Part shown: one piece after another, positions 7,055 to 15,549 of the stretch
Numbering within the stretch: position 1 is the stretch's first letter
How the letters are laid out: each line of letters begins with the position of its first letter
From: JAGPUQ01 sp036677085
GTDB lineage: Bacteria > Pseudomonadota > Gammaproteobacteria > Pseudomonadales > Porticoccaceae
DNA: 64,000 bases
NCBI GenBank assembly: GCA_036677085.1
Contig: JAKFFI010000052.1
Location: 73,824-137,823 of the forward strand
Direction of reading: 5' to 3'
The notes under the pieces: model-generated
Told to the model about the DNA's origin: nothing
What the model saw: the letters and a program-made list of their open reading frames with translations, nothing else
The model's database searches: none
Program-made: the position numbers and the translations under genes

Positions 7055-9769
7055 TCAGGGCGCCTGCGACAGCGGCACTTCGACGCTGGCCGATGCCTCG
7101 ACGGGATTATCGGAGCCATCCACTGCTGTGTAGGTAGCTGTGTAGACACGGCCGTCGCCGGTTCCGGCACGCTCACCGCGCAAGCGGAACTCGAGGTCGG
7201 CGGTGTCGAGTGCCACCTCATCGATATCCGGGGCGGTGTTGCCGTCACCGGGACCGTTTTCGGGCTCGTCGCTGGTCACATCGGTCAGCACGAAACTCAC
7301 CCCCGGGCAGTTGTCGTTGGCGACCACCGTCGCCGTGACGGACACCAGTTTGTGGTTGGGCGGCCACAGGACTGGGGGATCGAGCGCGACCGCGAGCTCC
7401 GGCGGGGTGTCGTCGACGATCGCCGCCCCCGCGCTGCCGACGGTGGCGGCACCGCAAGCATCGGTGGCGGTGACATTGACCGAAAGTTCCGCCGGGGAGT
7501 TGAGCAGGTCGGAGACCAGCACCGAACCGGAAACCGTCACTTCCGTCGGCGACACCTGCTCGGTGTTGACCACTGGGGTTCCCAGGGTGAAATTGTCGGC
7601 GGCCTTGACGATCTCGACACTGACATCCGCCGCTGCGAGGCCGCAGGTATCGCTGGCGCTGGCGCTGAACTCAACGCTGAACTCGCAGTTATCGTCGACC
7701 GCGCCGCCGCCGGCCTGGACCTCCACCACCGGCGGAGAGTTGACGATCGTCAGATCCTGGTCGTTGATATCGAAGAAAATATTGCCCACCGACGCCAGCT
7801 TGATGCGCCCCTCGGACCCCTGGACGCAGGGTACGGTGAGGGTGTCGGCCCCATCGTTGGGAATCGGGCCGGTCAGGTCGGTGGCGAAGGTCTGGCCGCC
7901 GTCGGCGGAAAACAGCGCCTGCACTTGTGGCGCGACCGCGCCGCCGCCCACCTCCCAGGTCAGGGGTGCCGGACAGGCCGCTTCCAGCGAGCCGCTGTTG
8001 GGCGCGGTAATGAAGAAAGGATCCCCCTGAACGGTCACCACCATGCTGTCGTAGGCGACGCCGCCGCCACCCATCAGATTGTCGCGCGCGATCAGGCGGA
8101 AATTCAGCTCGCGATCCACCTGGGGCAGGATTTCGCCCTTGCGTGTGATGCCGTCCAGCAGGTCCTCAAGACGCGGAATGGTGCGCGAGGGGTCGGGGCC
8201 AGGCGGTATCGAGCGGATGATGGGGCCATCGCCCAGATCGGTATCGATCGGCCGCTGGTCCATCGCGCGGTCGAACTGATCCCAGTTGAACGTCAGCGGC
8301 TCGCTGTCGACCGCGCTGCCGGTGAGCGTGAAAGGGGTCTGGCGCGGGATGGTGTAGTCCGGCCCTGCGTCGACCGTCGGCGGCGAATTGCCGGTGTTGA
8401 CCAAGGTGCCGCAGGTCGAGCCGGCACCCGAGAACACGTTGTCGACGATCTCGTCGAAACTCCGCGAATGGAAATAGGAGCCGGCTCCCACCGCGCTGAC
8501 ATCGACGTTGTCGCTGTCACAGTTGCCGTTGTAAGACATGCGCGTGGTGCCGCTGCCGGGCTCGTAGCCGCTCTCGCTGTCGCCGGCCTGAAACTCGACC
8601 AGCGAGCAGGCGCCGTCCTGACCGGTAAAGGTGTGGCGGGCGCCGAGTTGGTGGCCGACTTCGTGGGCGAGCAGGCCGCTGGCGCTGTTCTGGCCGTTGT
8701 TGCCCATCAGGCCGGCGCCGCGCGCCTTGTGCAGAGTATTGTCGGCGGTCAGGCAGACCACGAACCAGGCGCAGCCGTTGGCGCCGCCGCCGCTCTTGGC
8801 GGCGAACAGGAATCCCAGATCGTAGTCGCCGTCGTCGAGCTCCGCCTGCATGTTGGCGCGGTTGGCGTTGCGCAGGTCGCAGGCGGCGTCGGAGTTGTCG
8901 AAGGGGTCGGTGTCCGCATCGTCGTAGATCACATCCAGGCTGGCCGCGGCCAGAATCAGGCGCACGCTCACCTCGGGCTCGAACACGGCGTTGGCGCCGA
9001 CAAGATCGGTGACCAGGGAAAACACCACGCCGAGCAGGCCGTTGCCGCCTGCGCGTGCCTGGTAGAACTCGCCGGTGGTGGACGCCGCCAGCCTATAGAT
9101 GCGCAATTGCGAACCGGCGTCCATCGCCAGCGGTGCCGGCAGGGCCAAGGCGGCGATCGCCGGAACCGGCGGCGGCTCCTCCTCGTGCTCGTGCATGTCC
9201 GCCGCATGCTCGATCACATTGGCGCCGTCGGTGCGGTTCTCGTCGAAGTAGCTGAGATAGACGCGGCCGGCGGCGGTTTCAACCGGTTGGATCCACCACA
9301 GGCCAGAACCGATCTGGGCGGCGAAGTGCGCACCGCCCGGCCCGCGGGCCAGGTGTCCGGAAAACTCGTCGCCGTCGAAAACATGGGTTTGGATTTCGGG
9401 AAAGGTGCTGGCGAGCGGTGCTTCCAGCAACTGGCTTTGGGCTGCCGCGACCTGGGCGAAACCGCCGCTGGCGAGCGGCAGCCAGAGCTGGGTCTGCGGC
9501 GGGATGGGTCCGAAGGTTTCGCGCGGCGCGTCGGCCAGCAGAGTGCCCAGCAGCGCCTCATCCAGGCGCAGGGCGACAAACGCCCGCGGCGGACTGAAGC
9601 CCGCGGGAAATTCGACGCTGTCGAGTACCTGCCAGAGGCCGTCGGGCGAGCGGCGCGGATCCGCGGGCTCCTGACCCAGAGCGGTCGCCGGCGACAACAA
9701 TGCGGCAAACAGCAGGGCCAGAACGGCACAGCGCGCACGAAAATACGCAAATTTTGACTGCTTGGCCAT
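7055..9769 (-). CDS. Secreted reprolysin-like zinc metallopeptidase
   Basis: A 904-aa exported metzincin. A Sec signal peptide occupies about residues 1-33 (hydrophobic VLALLFAALLSPATALG). A propeptide-like region is followed by a catalytic domain with the zinc motif HEVGHQLGARH at 369-379. After it come about 430 residues of beta-rich, Cys-paired modules (TITVDAGPDYTI-like linker, a VQGDPFFITAPNSG module, then repeats carrying the WPPNHKLVSV signature found in HYR/Ig-like surface modules). ATG 9769 follows GGAGGGAG. It is probably released or surface-attached. No adjacent type II or type I secretion gene is visible. Confidence 0.85.
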   Translation of the reverse strand: MAKQSKFAYFRARCAVLALLFAALLSPATALGQEPADPRRSPDGLWQVLDSVEFPAGFSPPRAFVALRLDEALLGTLLADAPRETFGPIPPQTQLWLPLASGGFAQVAAAQSQLLEAPLASTFPEIQTHVFDGDEFSGHLARGPGGAHFAAQIGSGLWWIQPVETAAGRVYLSYFDENRTDGANVIEHAADMHEHEEEPPPVPAIAALALPAPLAMDAGSQLRIYRLAASTTGEFYQARAGGNGLLGVVFSLVTDLVGANAVFEPEVSVRLILAAASLDVIYDDADTDPFDNSDAACDLRNANRANMQAELDDGDYDLGFLFAAKSGGGANGCAWFVVCLTADNTLHKARGAGLMGNNGQNSASGLLAHEVGHQLGARHTFTGQDGACSLVEFQAGDSESGYEPGSGTTRMSYNGNCDSDNVDVSAVGAGSYFHSRSFDEIVDNVFSGAGSTCGTLVNTGNSPPTVDAGPDYTIPRQTPFTLTGSAVDSEPLTFNWDQFDRAMDQRPIDTDLGDGPIIRSIPPGPDPSRTIPRLEDLLDGITRKGEILPQVDRELNFRLIARDNLMGGGGVAYDSMVVTVQGDPFFITAPNSGSLEAACPAPLTWEVGGGAVAPQVQALFSADGGQTFATDLTGPIPNDGADTLTVPCVQGSEGRIKLASVGNIFFDINDQDLTIVNSPPVVEVQAGGGAVDDNCEFSVEFSASASDTCGLAAADVSVEIVKAADNFTLGTPVVNTEQVSPTEVTVSGSVLVSDLLNSPAELSVNVTATDACGAATVGSAGAAIVDDTPPELAVALDPPVLWPPNHKLVSVTATVVANDNCPGVSFVLTDVTSDEPENGPGDGNTAPDIDEVALDTADLEFRLRGERAGTGDGRVYTATYTAVDGSDNPVEASASVEVPLSQAP

Positions 9770-10029
9770 GACGGCTCCCTCCAGTGGCGGCGGCAAGATG
9801 GGGGACTGTACGGATCAGGGCTTTGGTAACCGCCCTTCGTCGATCCGGGCGCCTGCCTTCCTTGTGGGTCCCGCGGCGAACCTAGTCCCGCTGTGAGGAA
9901 ACTGTCAAAGACTTTCCCGATTAATTTACCGATATGTGGAGCGCACCAATCATCGGCTGAGAACCTGCGCACTTCCCGGCCGCGGTGGTGAGGCCCGGCG
10001 CCGCGCTGGCGACGGAGAAGATCTCCCGC

Positions 10030-10410
10030 TCAGGTGACAGCCACAGGATCCCGGCGGTCTCCGGTGAACTCGATCGCTCCGGCCCAGATCGCCAGCACCA
10101 GACAACCCGCGTCGCTCGCCACCGCGTGCCGGCTGCCGGGCGGGCTGACCAGCAGCGTACCGGCGGGATAGTGCCCGTTGCCGTCGCGCTGCGAGCCGTG
10201 CAGCACCAGAATATGCTCGTAGTCGGTGTGCCGATGTTCCGGCACGGTGGCGCCGGGTTCGTAGCGCAGCAGTGCGGCCGACGGGCCCTGGCCGGGTCGA
10301 CCGTAGAGCGCGTGAAACTCGACCCCGGGACGGAGTTCCTCCCAACGCAGTTGGTCGGGGTCCGCGGCGCGTTGCAGCAGGTCGGCAAACGCCGTCGAAT
10401 GCGCCGTCAT
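10030..10410 (-). CDS. Cupin-domain protein coupled to biuH
   Basis: A 126-aa single-domain cupin resembling the ChrR-type metal-binding cupin. Motif 1 is visible as PEHRHTDYEHILVLHG and motif 2 as PPGSRHAVASDAG. Its ATG (10410-10408) overlaps the biuH stop in an ATGA arrangement, so it is translationally coupled to biuret hydrolase. This links it to the triuret/biuret cluster. Its activity is unknown: it could bind or isomerise an unstable carboxylated intermediate, act as a sensor, or be an unrelated metal-dependent enzyme. It is the last gene of the leftward cluster. Confidence 0.8.
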   Translation of the reverse strand: MTAHSTAFADLLQRAADPDQLRWEELRPGVEFHALYGRPGQGPSAALLRYEPGATVPEHRHTDYEHILVLHGSQRDGNGHYPAGTLLVSPPGSRHAVASDAGCLVLAIWAGAIEFTGDRRDPVAVT

Positions 10411-11093
10411 CCGCGCAGGCCGGCCAGCAGCGCCGCCGACTCGGCCACTGCCCCGAACACCCCGCCTTGCATCTTGATCATGTTCAGCGCTGCCAGGTGA
10501 TTGCCGTGATCCGTCGCTCCGCAGCAGTCTGCCAGCAACAGGCACTCGAAACCACGGTCATTGGCTTCACGCATCGTGGTGTGTACGCACACGTCGGTGG
10601 TGATGCCGGTCAGCACCAGGTTGCGGATGCCCCGCAGGTGCAGCAGCAGTTCCAGATCCGTGGCGCAGAACGAGCCCTTGCCGGGCTTGTCGATGATGGG
10701 CTCGCCGGGCAGCGGCGCCAGCTCGGGGATGATCTCCCAGCCCGGCTCGCCGCGCACCAGAATCCTGCCGCAGGGGCCGGCATCGCCGATGCCGGCACCG
10801 ATGCGCCGCGAGCGCCAGCGCTTGTTGGCCGGTAGGTCGGCCAGATCGGGCCGGTGCCCCTCGCGGGTGTGGATGACGTGAAAGCCGCCGGCCCGAAACG
10901 CCGCCAGCACGGCGCGGATCGGCTCGATCGGCGCGCGCGTGAGGGAGATGTCGTAGCCCATGGTGTCGACATAGCCGCCCGGGCCGCAGAAGTCGATCTG
11001 CATGTCAATGATGATCAGCGCCGTGTTTTCCGGGCGCAGGTTACCGTCGAAAGGCCAAGGGTAGGGATCGGCGTCCAGGTAGCGTGGGGACAT
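10407..11093 (-). CDS. biuH: Biuret amidohydrolase (isochorismatase fold)
   Basis: A cytoplasmic cysteine hydrolase converting biuret to allophanate and ammonia. Counting from ATG 11093 the catalytic residues are D30 (IIIDMQIDF), K136 (IIDKPGKGSF), C169 (TTDVCVHTT) and Q209 (KMQGGVFG). Each is exactly six positions before the residues reported, as recalled, for Rhizobium leguminosarum BiuH (D36, K142, C175, Q215). The N-terminal ADPYPWP motif also fits BiuH. ATG 11093 has GAGAG 8 nt upstream; a TTG 15 nt earlier has no ribosome-binding site. It lies 77 nt after atzF, with a palindrome between, and overlaps the cupin gene by 4 nt. The next enzyme in the pathway, AtzF, is the neighbouring gene. 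Confidence 0.92.
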   Translation of the reverse strand: MSPRYLDADPYPWPFDGNLRPENTALIIIDMQIDFCGPGGYVDTMGYDISLTRAPIEPIRAVLAAFRAGGFHVIHTREGHRPDLADLPANKRWRSRRIGAGIGDAGPCGRILVRGEPGWEIIPELAPLPGEPIIDKPGKGSFCATDLELLLHLRGIRNLVLTGITTDVCVHTTMREANDRGFECLLLADCCGATDHGNHLAALNMIKMQGGVFGAVAESAALLAGLRG

Positions 11094-11113
11094 GGTATCG
11101 ACTCTCAAGGGGG

Positions 11114-11130
11114 ATGAAACGCCGTTTCAT
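11114..11130. promoter_or_regulatory. Palindrome upstream of biuH
   Basis: ATGAAAC-gcc-GTTTCAT is a perfect 7-bp inverted repeat with a 3-nt spacer, 21 nt before the biuH ATG in the 77-nt atzF-biuH gap. It is symmetric like a transcription-factor operator and unlike the GntR-type sites elsewhere in this cluster. It could instead form a small mRNA hairpin near the biuH ribosome-binding site. Confidence 0.45.
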
Positions 11131-11170
11131 GGCGCGTTGCCGATGGTCAGGCAAGTTTCGTGCAACAAAT

Positions 11171-12976
11171 TCAGGTGCTCGCCAGCCAGGCCCGCCAGCC
11201 GCCCAGCGCGGTGATGTCTTGAGCGCCGGCGATCGCGTGGCCTTCGCACAGAAAGCCTTTCACCCGACTGCCGTCGGCCAGTTCCACGCTGCCGATGACG
11301 AGTGGGGCCGGCACGCCCGCGAGGAAGGTCCCGACGCTGGCCAGCGGCAGCGTCCAGACCTCGACCTCGATGCTCGCCCCGGCCGAATTGCGCACCAGAC
11401 CCGGGCGCGGCGGGCTGAAGCCGGCCAGCGCGTAGAGCCGGTAGGCCGGTGCGGTGTGGGTGCGCTCGACCAGGCGGGCGCCGCGGTCGGTCAGCTCGTG
11501 ATTCAGCGGCAGGCCCTGCATGTGACCGCCGCAGACCGCGAGTGCCAGGACGCCGGGGTTCGCGACGGCTTCAGTCATGGGCGCTGTGTCAGCGAGTGGC
11601 AGGCCGGTGGCACCGAGCGTTGCATTGATGGCCCGGTGCAGCCGGTCCGCCCGTACCAGCAGGGCGCGGTCGTTTCCGGCCGGCGCTTGCAGGGTGATAC
11701 CGAACGGCAGGCCCGAGGGAAGGAGCCCACCGGGTACCGCGACTGCGCACAGGTCCAGCAGGTTCACATGATTGGTGTAGTAGCCGAGCCGGTCGTTCAG
11801 GGTCAGCGGATCGGCCAGCACCGCCGCGCGCGTGTAAGGGGTCGGGATGCTGGGCGTGACCAGCAGATCGATGTCCTGCCACTGTGCCCGCAGCCCCTGG
11901 CTCAGTGCGAGCAGCCGGTACTGCGCGGCAAAAGTATCGGTGGCGCGGAACTGACTGCCGCCTTCTATGATTTGGCGCACCACCGGCAGCAGTGCCTCGG
12001 GTTGGCGGTCGAGGAACTCGCGGATTGCGAGGTAGCGCTCGGCCAGCCACGGGCCTTCGTAGAGCAGGTGGGCGGCTTCCCGAAAGGGGGTGTAGTCCAC
12101 CTCCACGGGATCGCCGCCGAGCATGATCAGAGCATCGATGGTGCGCTCGAAGGCGGCAGGAGTCTCGCTGTCGCCAAAGAACTCGCGCTGCGCCGGGCGG
12201 GGAATGCCGAAGCGGAACCCTGGTCCGGTCGGCGCCGCGACGACTGGTAAGACCCGTGAAAACGGGTCTTCGGCATCGACACCGGCGATCACCTCCAGTA
12301 CCGCGTGCGCATCCCCGCAGGTCAGGGCGAACACGGACACGCAGTCCAGTGAGCGGCACGCCGGCAGCACGCCGCGCGTGCTCACCAGACCGCGGCTGGG
12401 TTTGAGCCCGACCAGATTGCCGAGCGCCGCCGGCACGCGACCGGAACCCGCCGTGTCGGTGCCGAGCGCGAAGCACACCAGACCGTGGGTCACCGCCAGC
12501 GCGGAGCCGGAGCTGGATCCACCGCAGATGTAGTCCGCATCGAAGGCGTTGGCGGGAATGCCGTACGGTGAGCGGGTGCCGGTCAGGCCGGTGGCGAACT
12601 GGTCGAGGTTGGTCTTGCCGACCAGGATGGCGCCGGCGTCCAGCAGCCGCTGCACCGCCGGTGCCGTGGTCTCCGGGCTGTAAGCGAAGGCCGGGCAGGC
12701 GGCGGTGGTCGGCAGGCCAGCCACGTCGATATTGTCTTTGACCGCGAACGGAACGCCGAACAGCGGCCCGCGCGGGCCGGCATCGAGTTGCCTGGCCCGC
12801 TCCCGCAGCGCCGCGTCGGGCACTGGCGTTATCCAGATGCCATCGGCGGCCACCGCCCGGCGCCGGGCGATGACCTGCTCGATGACCGCCTGCGCCGTCA
12901 GGCCGTCTGCCAGCGCCCGCCGCAACCTGTGCAGGTTGGGCAGGGGCGGGGCACCCGTGGCAGTGGCCGGACTCAT
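11171..12976 (-). CDS. atzF: Allophanate hydrolase
   Basis: A 601-aa amidase-signature enzyme that hydrolyses allophanate to ammonia and CO2. The Ser-cisSer-Lys triad reads K80 (FAVKDNID), S154 (GGSSSGSA) and S178 (DTAGSGR). The 98- and 74-residue spacings match those recalled for Pseudomonas sp. ADP AtzF (K91/S165/S189). Residues from about 470 form the C-terminal domain characteristic of bacterial allophanate hydrolases. ATG 12976 lies 2 nt after the stop of the upstream Tsx-like gene, so the two are tightly coupled; a GTG at 12991 is the alternative start. No urea carboxylase or carboxyguanidine deiminase is nearby, so the allophanate should come from biuret. Confidence 0.94.
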   Translation of the reverse strand: MSPATATGAPPLPNLHRLRRALADGLTAQAVIEQVIARRRAVAADGIWITPVPDAALRERARQLDAGPRGPLFGVPFAVKDNIDVAGLPTTAACPAFAYSPETTAPAVQRLLDAGAILVGKTNLDQFATGLTGTRSPYGIPANAFDADYICGGSSSGSALAVTHGLVCFALGTDTAGSGRVPAALGNLVGLKPSRGLVSTRGVLPACRSLDCVSVFALTCGDAHAVLEVIAGVDAEDPFSRVLPVVAAPTGPGFRFGIPRPAQREFFGDSETPAAFERTIDALIMLGGDPVEVDYTPFREAAHLLYEGPWLAERYLAIREFLDRQPEALLPVVRQIIEGGSQFRATDTFAAQYRLLALSQGLRAQWQDIDLLVTPSIPTPYTRAAVLADPLTLNDRLGYYTNHVNLLDLCAVAVPGGLLPSGLPFGITLQAPAGNDRALLVRADRLHRAINATLGATGLPLADTAPMTEAVANPGVLALAVCGGHMQGLPLNHELTDRGARLVERTHTAPAYRLYALAGFSPPRPGLVRNSAGASIEVEVWTLPLASVGTFLAGVPAPLVIGSVELADGSRVKGFLCEGHAIAGAQDITALGGWRAWLAST

Positions 12977-12978
12977 CG

Positions 12979-13821
12979 TCACCAGATCCACTTCACCATC
13001 GCCTGGGCCACGTCCTCGTCCATGTCATCGATACCGAACTTGTTGCGCCAGATCTGGTACTCGACGCCGGCTTGCAGCTTGCCGGCACCGACCCCCATAA
13101 GATCACCTACATCCACCAGCAGGCGCGGGGCGGTGATGATGTTGTCCTGCAGCGGATCCTCGCTCCAGGCGTAGTCGAAGAAGCCTTCGAATACCAGCGG
13201 CACCGGGCCAAGCTTGAACGGCAGCGCCCAGGCCAGCGTCACCTGCTGGCCGGTGTCGATGCCCGAGGCCTGGTTGTCGCGGATGTACCAGTTGACCTGG
13301 AAGAACTGGAACTTGGGCAGGTTCAGATCCACCGCCAGGCCGTACAGCCAGGTCTGCTCGACGGGCGACTCGGGGATTTCGAGCGTGGAGGTGAACAGCA
13401 GGTCCTTGACGATGCCAGACGACAGCTCCTTGTCGAAGAACATCTTGCCGATCGACAGCCGCGGCGAGATTTCCGCATAGAAGCTTCCATCGGCCTCGGT
13501 GGTGGTGCCGAAGGCGTCGCCCTCACCGTCCGGGTTGGTGATGTCGACGAAGATGAAGTTGTCGCCGTACTTCCACACATTGAAGTGTTCGATGGTGACG
13601 ATGCTGGACTCGTCGTCGTGGCTGAACCCGCCATTGGGATTGAAGTCGGCGTAATTGGCCCCGTGCAGGTACTGGATGTTGGTGGTCGCGAACAGCGCCG
13701 AACCGGCGTTGGCGGCGGCCGGCAGCATGGCGCCGATCGTCGCCAACGCCAGGGCGGGGACGAGGTTGCGCGATCCGCGCTGGCGCGTCTGAGCAATGCT
13801 GACTTGATGTGTTGTGTTCAT
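12979..13821 (-). CDS. Tsx-like outer-membrane channel protein
   Basis: A 280-aa outer-membrane beta-barrel resembling the nucleoside-specific channel Tsx and DUF5020 proteins. A signal peptide is seen at about 1-40 (basic N-terminus, then ALALATIGAMLPAAANAG). The rest is alternating amphipathic strands with many aromatic residues and the C-terminal AMVKWIW, where the final aromatic residue fits BAM recognition. ATG 13821 has AGGAG upstream. It lies 2 nt before atzF and after an NCS2 permease, so it probably supplies the outer-membrane route for the nitrogen compound used by the cluster. A candidate GntR site (13859-13868) lies 38 nt upstream. Confidence 0.85.
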   Translation of the reverse strand: MNTTHQVSIAQTRQRGSRNLVPALALATIGAMLPAAANAGSALFATTNIQYLHGANYADFNPNGGFSHDDESSIVTIEHFNVWKYGDNFIFVDITNPDGEGDAFGTTTEADGSFYAEISPRLSIGKMFFDKELSSGIVKDLLFTSTLEIPESPVEQTWLYGLAVDLNLPKFQFFQVNWYIRDNQASGIDTGQQVTLAWALPFKLGPVPLVFEGFFDYAWSEDPLQDNIITAPRLLVDVGDLMGVGAGKLQAGVEYQIWRNKFGIDDMDEDVAQAMVKWIW

Positions 13822-13858
13822 GGCAGGACTCCTGGGTTGAGCCGATTTGAATACGACG

Positions 13859-13868
13859 ATGTATGCAA
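13859..13868. promoter_or_regulatory. Candidate GntR operator upstream of Tsx-like gene
   Basis: ATGTATGCAA matches, over 10 bp (11 with the preceding G), the reverse complement of the site at 16267-16276, and resembles the perfect palindrome TTGTATACAA at 16407-16416 with two mismatches. It lies 38 nt upstream of the Tsx-like start codon, in a 124-nt gap that could hold an internal promoter. Confidence 0.5.
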
Positions 13869-13945
13869 ATGGCGGCGGTGAAGCTCGATCAGTTCCAGTC
13901 GTTGGCCCGTGGGGATGTTCGCCCGTGGGGGATGTTGGGCCGGCC

Positions 13946-15514
13946 TCAGTCAGTGGCCTCGGCCAGGGCATGAGGCGCTGCGACCGGCTTGGCGAGGGTC
14001 TGCCGGGCGCAGCCGTAGAGCACCGCCGCGACGATCAGGTAGGCCAGGGCCACGGATGGGCTCTCGCCAATGCCGATGGCCTCGCCGTGCATGAAACCGA
14101 AGAAGGTCAGCACGCCGCCCACCGCCGCGAACCCGGCGGCCTTGCCGAAGGTGCGGTCGATGATGCACGCGGTAATCCCCGCCAGGATCAGGCTGCCAAG
14201 AATCGCCCCGCCACCCAGAACCTGCAGACCCTGGTACAGCACGCCGGTACCGGCGAGCTTGTCCAGGCCCACCGCAGCGGCGTTGGTGCCGGCGGCGGCG
14301 AGCGAGTTGTCGATCATCAGCTTGCCCCAGGCTGCGACCTGCGGTACCAGCGCCAGCATGATGGCCGGTGCGTGGGCCTTGGGAGTTTCCTGAAAGGCCT
14401 GGGCGCCGATCAGCATGCCGATGTAGAGCAGGATGGGCGAGATCGCGACTACCGGAATCAGCGCCATCAGCACCGCCACAATCCCGAACCAGGACAGCGC
14501 CAGCACCATCACGCCGGTGGCCGCCGAATAACCGATGCGCCCGCCGATGGCCTTCCAGCCCGGATGGCCGATGTAGACCGCGTTGATGAAAGGATTGCCT
14601 AGCAGGCAGCCGATCAGGCTCACAACCCCATCGGCGGTGATCACGCGGGTGGTGGGGAAGCGGTCGCCGCCGGCCTCGGCGCTTTCCACGTTGTCCATGG
14701 CCTCGACCAGGTCGTAGATACCGAACGGGATGGCGGTGACCAGGATGATCGCCAGATATTCGAAGCCGCCGAACACATGGCCAATGGCCGGCAGCGGCAC
14801 CGAGAAGCCGAACCCCGCGAACGAGGCGCCGAGTTTGTCGAGGCTCATGCCACCGAAATTGAAGCCAAACGCCAGCCCGCCCCATGCGATGAGGGAACCG
14901 ACGGCGATCGCCACCAGTCCGGCCGGAATGCCGCGCCAGTAGCGCACGCCGCCGAACCAACTAGCCAGCAGGATGGCGAAGCACACCACGCCGATCACCG
15001 GGTCCATGTACATGTCGAGCGCGGGCTTGAGCGAAATGAAGGCGATGGAAACGCCGGCCAGCGCGCCCAGCAACGCCGCGCGGGGTGTGATCATCTTGAC
15101 GTAGGGCGCGATGAAGCCGCCCGCCATCAGCACGAAGCTCTGCACGAACACCCAGGTCAGACCCGCCTCCCAGCCCTTGATGGGGTCGCCGGTCTGGGCC
15201 GAAATAGGCAGCATGATCACGAACACCACCACGAACATGTGCGGTACCGAGATGCCTGAGGGCAGCGCGCAGACCGTGTCGCGGCCTTCCTTCTTCGCCA
15301 ATTTATAGGCCAGCCAGGCGTAGTAGATCGTGGACAGAAACAGCATCAGCCCGGTGGCCGGCAGGATGCGTCCGAACACGATGTCGTCTGGCAGCTTGAG
15401 CACGTAGCGCAGCAGTGCGGTCAGCGTGAGCACGTTGACCAGAATGTTGGTGCCGAAGCCGAAGAAGGCGTTCCAGTCGCCGCTGGTCCAGAGTTTGGGG
15501 GTGGTGGCAGTCAT
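13946..15514 (-). CDS. NCS2-family permease
   Basis: A 522-aa polytopic inner-membrane transporter of the nucleobase/cation symporter-2 (xanthine/uracil permease) superfamily. It begins WTSGDWNAFFGFGTNILVN and has at least 12 hydrophobic segments, with the LPSGISVPH and DLVEAMDNVESAEAGGDRFPTTRV segments of the NCS2/AzgA-related branch. ATG 15514 is preceded by GAGG. It sits 35 nt after the cysteine hydrolase gene and upstream of the Tsx-like channel. NCS2 proteins carry planar ureide-containing rings, so a triuret, biuret or related ureide substrate is a reasonable inference. Confidence 0.85.
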   Translation of the reverse strand: MTATTPKLWTSGDWNAFFGFGTNILVNVLTLTALLRYVLKLPDDIVFGRILPATGLMLFLSTIYYAWLAYKLAKKEGRDTVCALPSGISVPHMFVVVFVIMLPISAQTGDPIKGWEAGLTWVFVQSFVLMAGGFIAPYVKMITPRAALLGALAGVSIAFISLKPALDMYMDPVIGVVCFAILLASWFGGVRYWRGIPAGLVAIAVGSLIAWGGLAFGFNFGGMSLDKLGASFAGFGFSVPLPAIGHVFGGFEYLAIILVTAIPFGIYDLVEAMDNVESAEAGGDRFPTTRVITADGVVSLIGCLLGNPFINAVYIGHPGWKAIGGRIGYSAATGVMVLALSWFGIVAVLMALIPVVAISPILLYIGMLIGAQAFQETPKAHAPAIMLALVPQVAAWGKLMIDNSLAAAGTNAAAVGLDKLAGTGVLYQGLQVLGGGAILGSLILAGITACIIDRTFGKAAGFAAVGGVLTFFGFMHGEAIGIGESPSVALAYLIVAAVLYGCARQTLAKPVAAPHALAEATD

Positions 15515-15549
15515 GGCAGGCAACCTCGCGGACCGGTGGGGAGGGGGTG

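Noticed and set aside
7352..9757. Long open frame (801 codons) on the plus strand
   Set aside because: It lies opposite the secreted metallopeptidase, which has a signal peptide, zinc motif and ribosome-binding site. The frame has no domain-like segments.
10407..11093. Isochorismatase or RutB (ureidoacrylate hydrolase) identity for the biuH gene
   Set aside because: Four active-site residues match recalled BiuH numbering at a constant offset, and no rut or siderophore genes are nearby.
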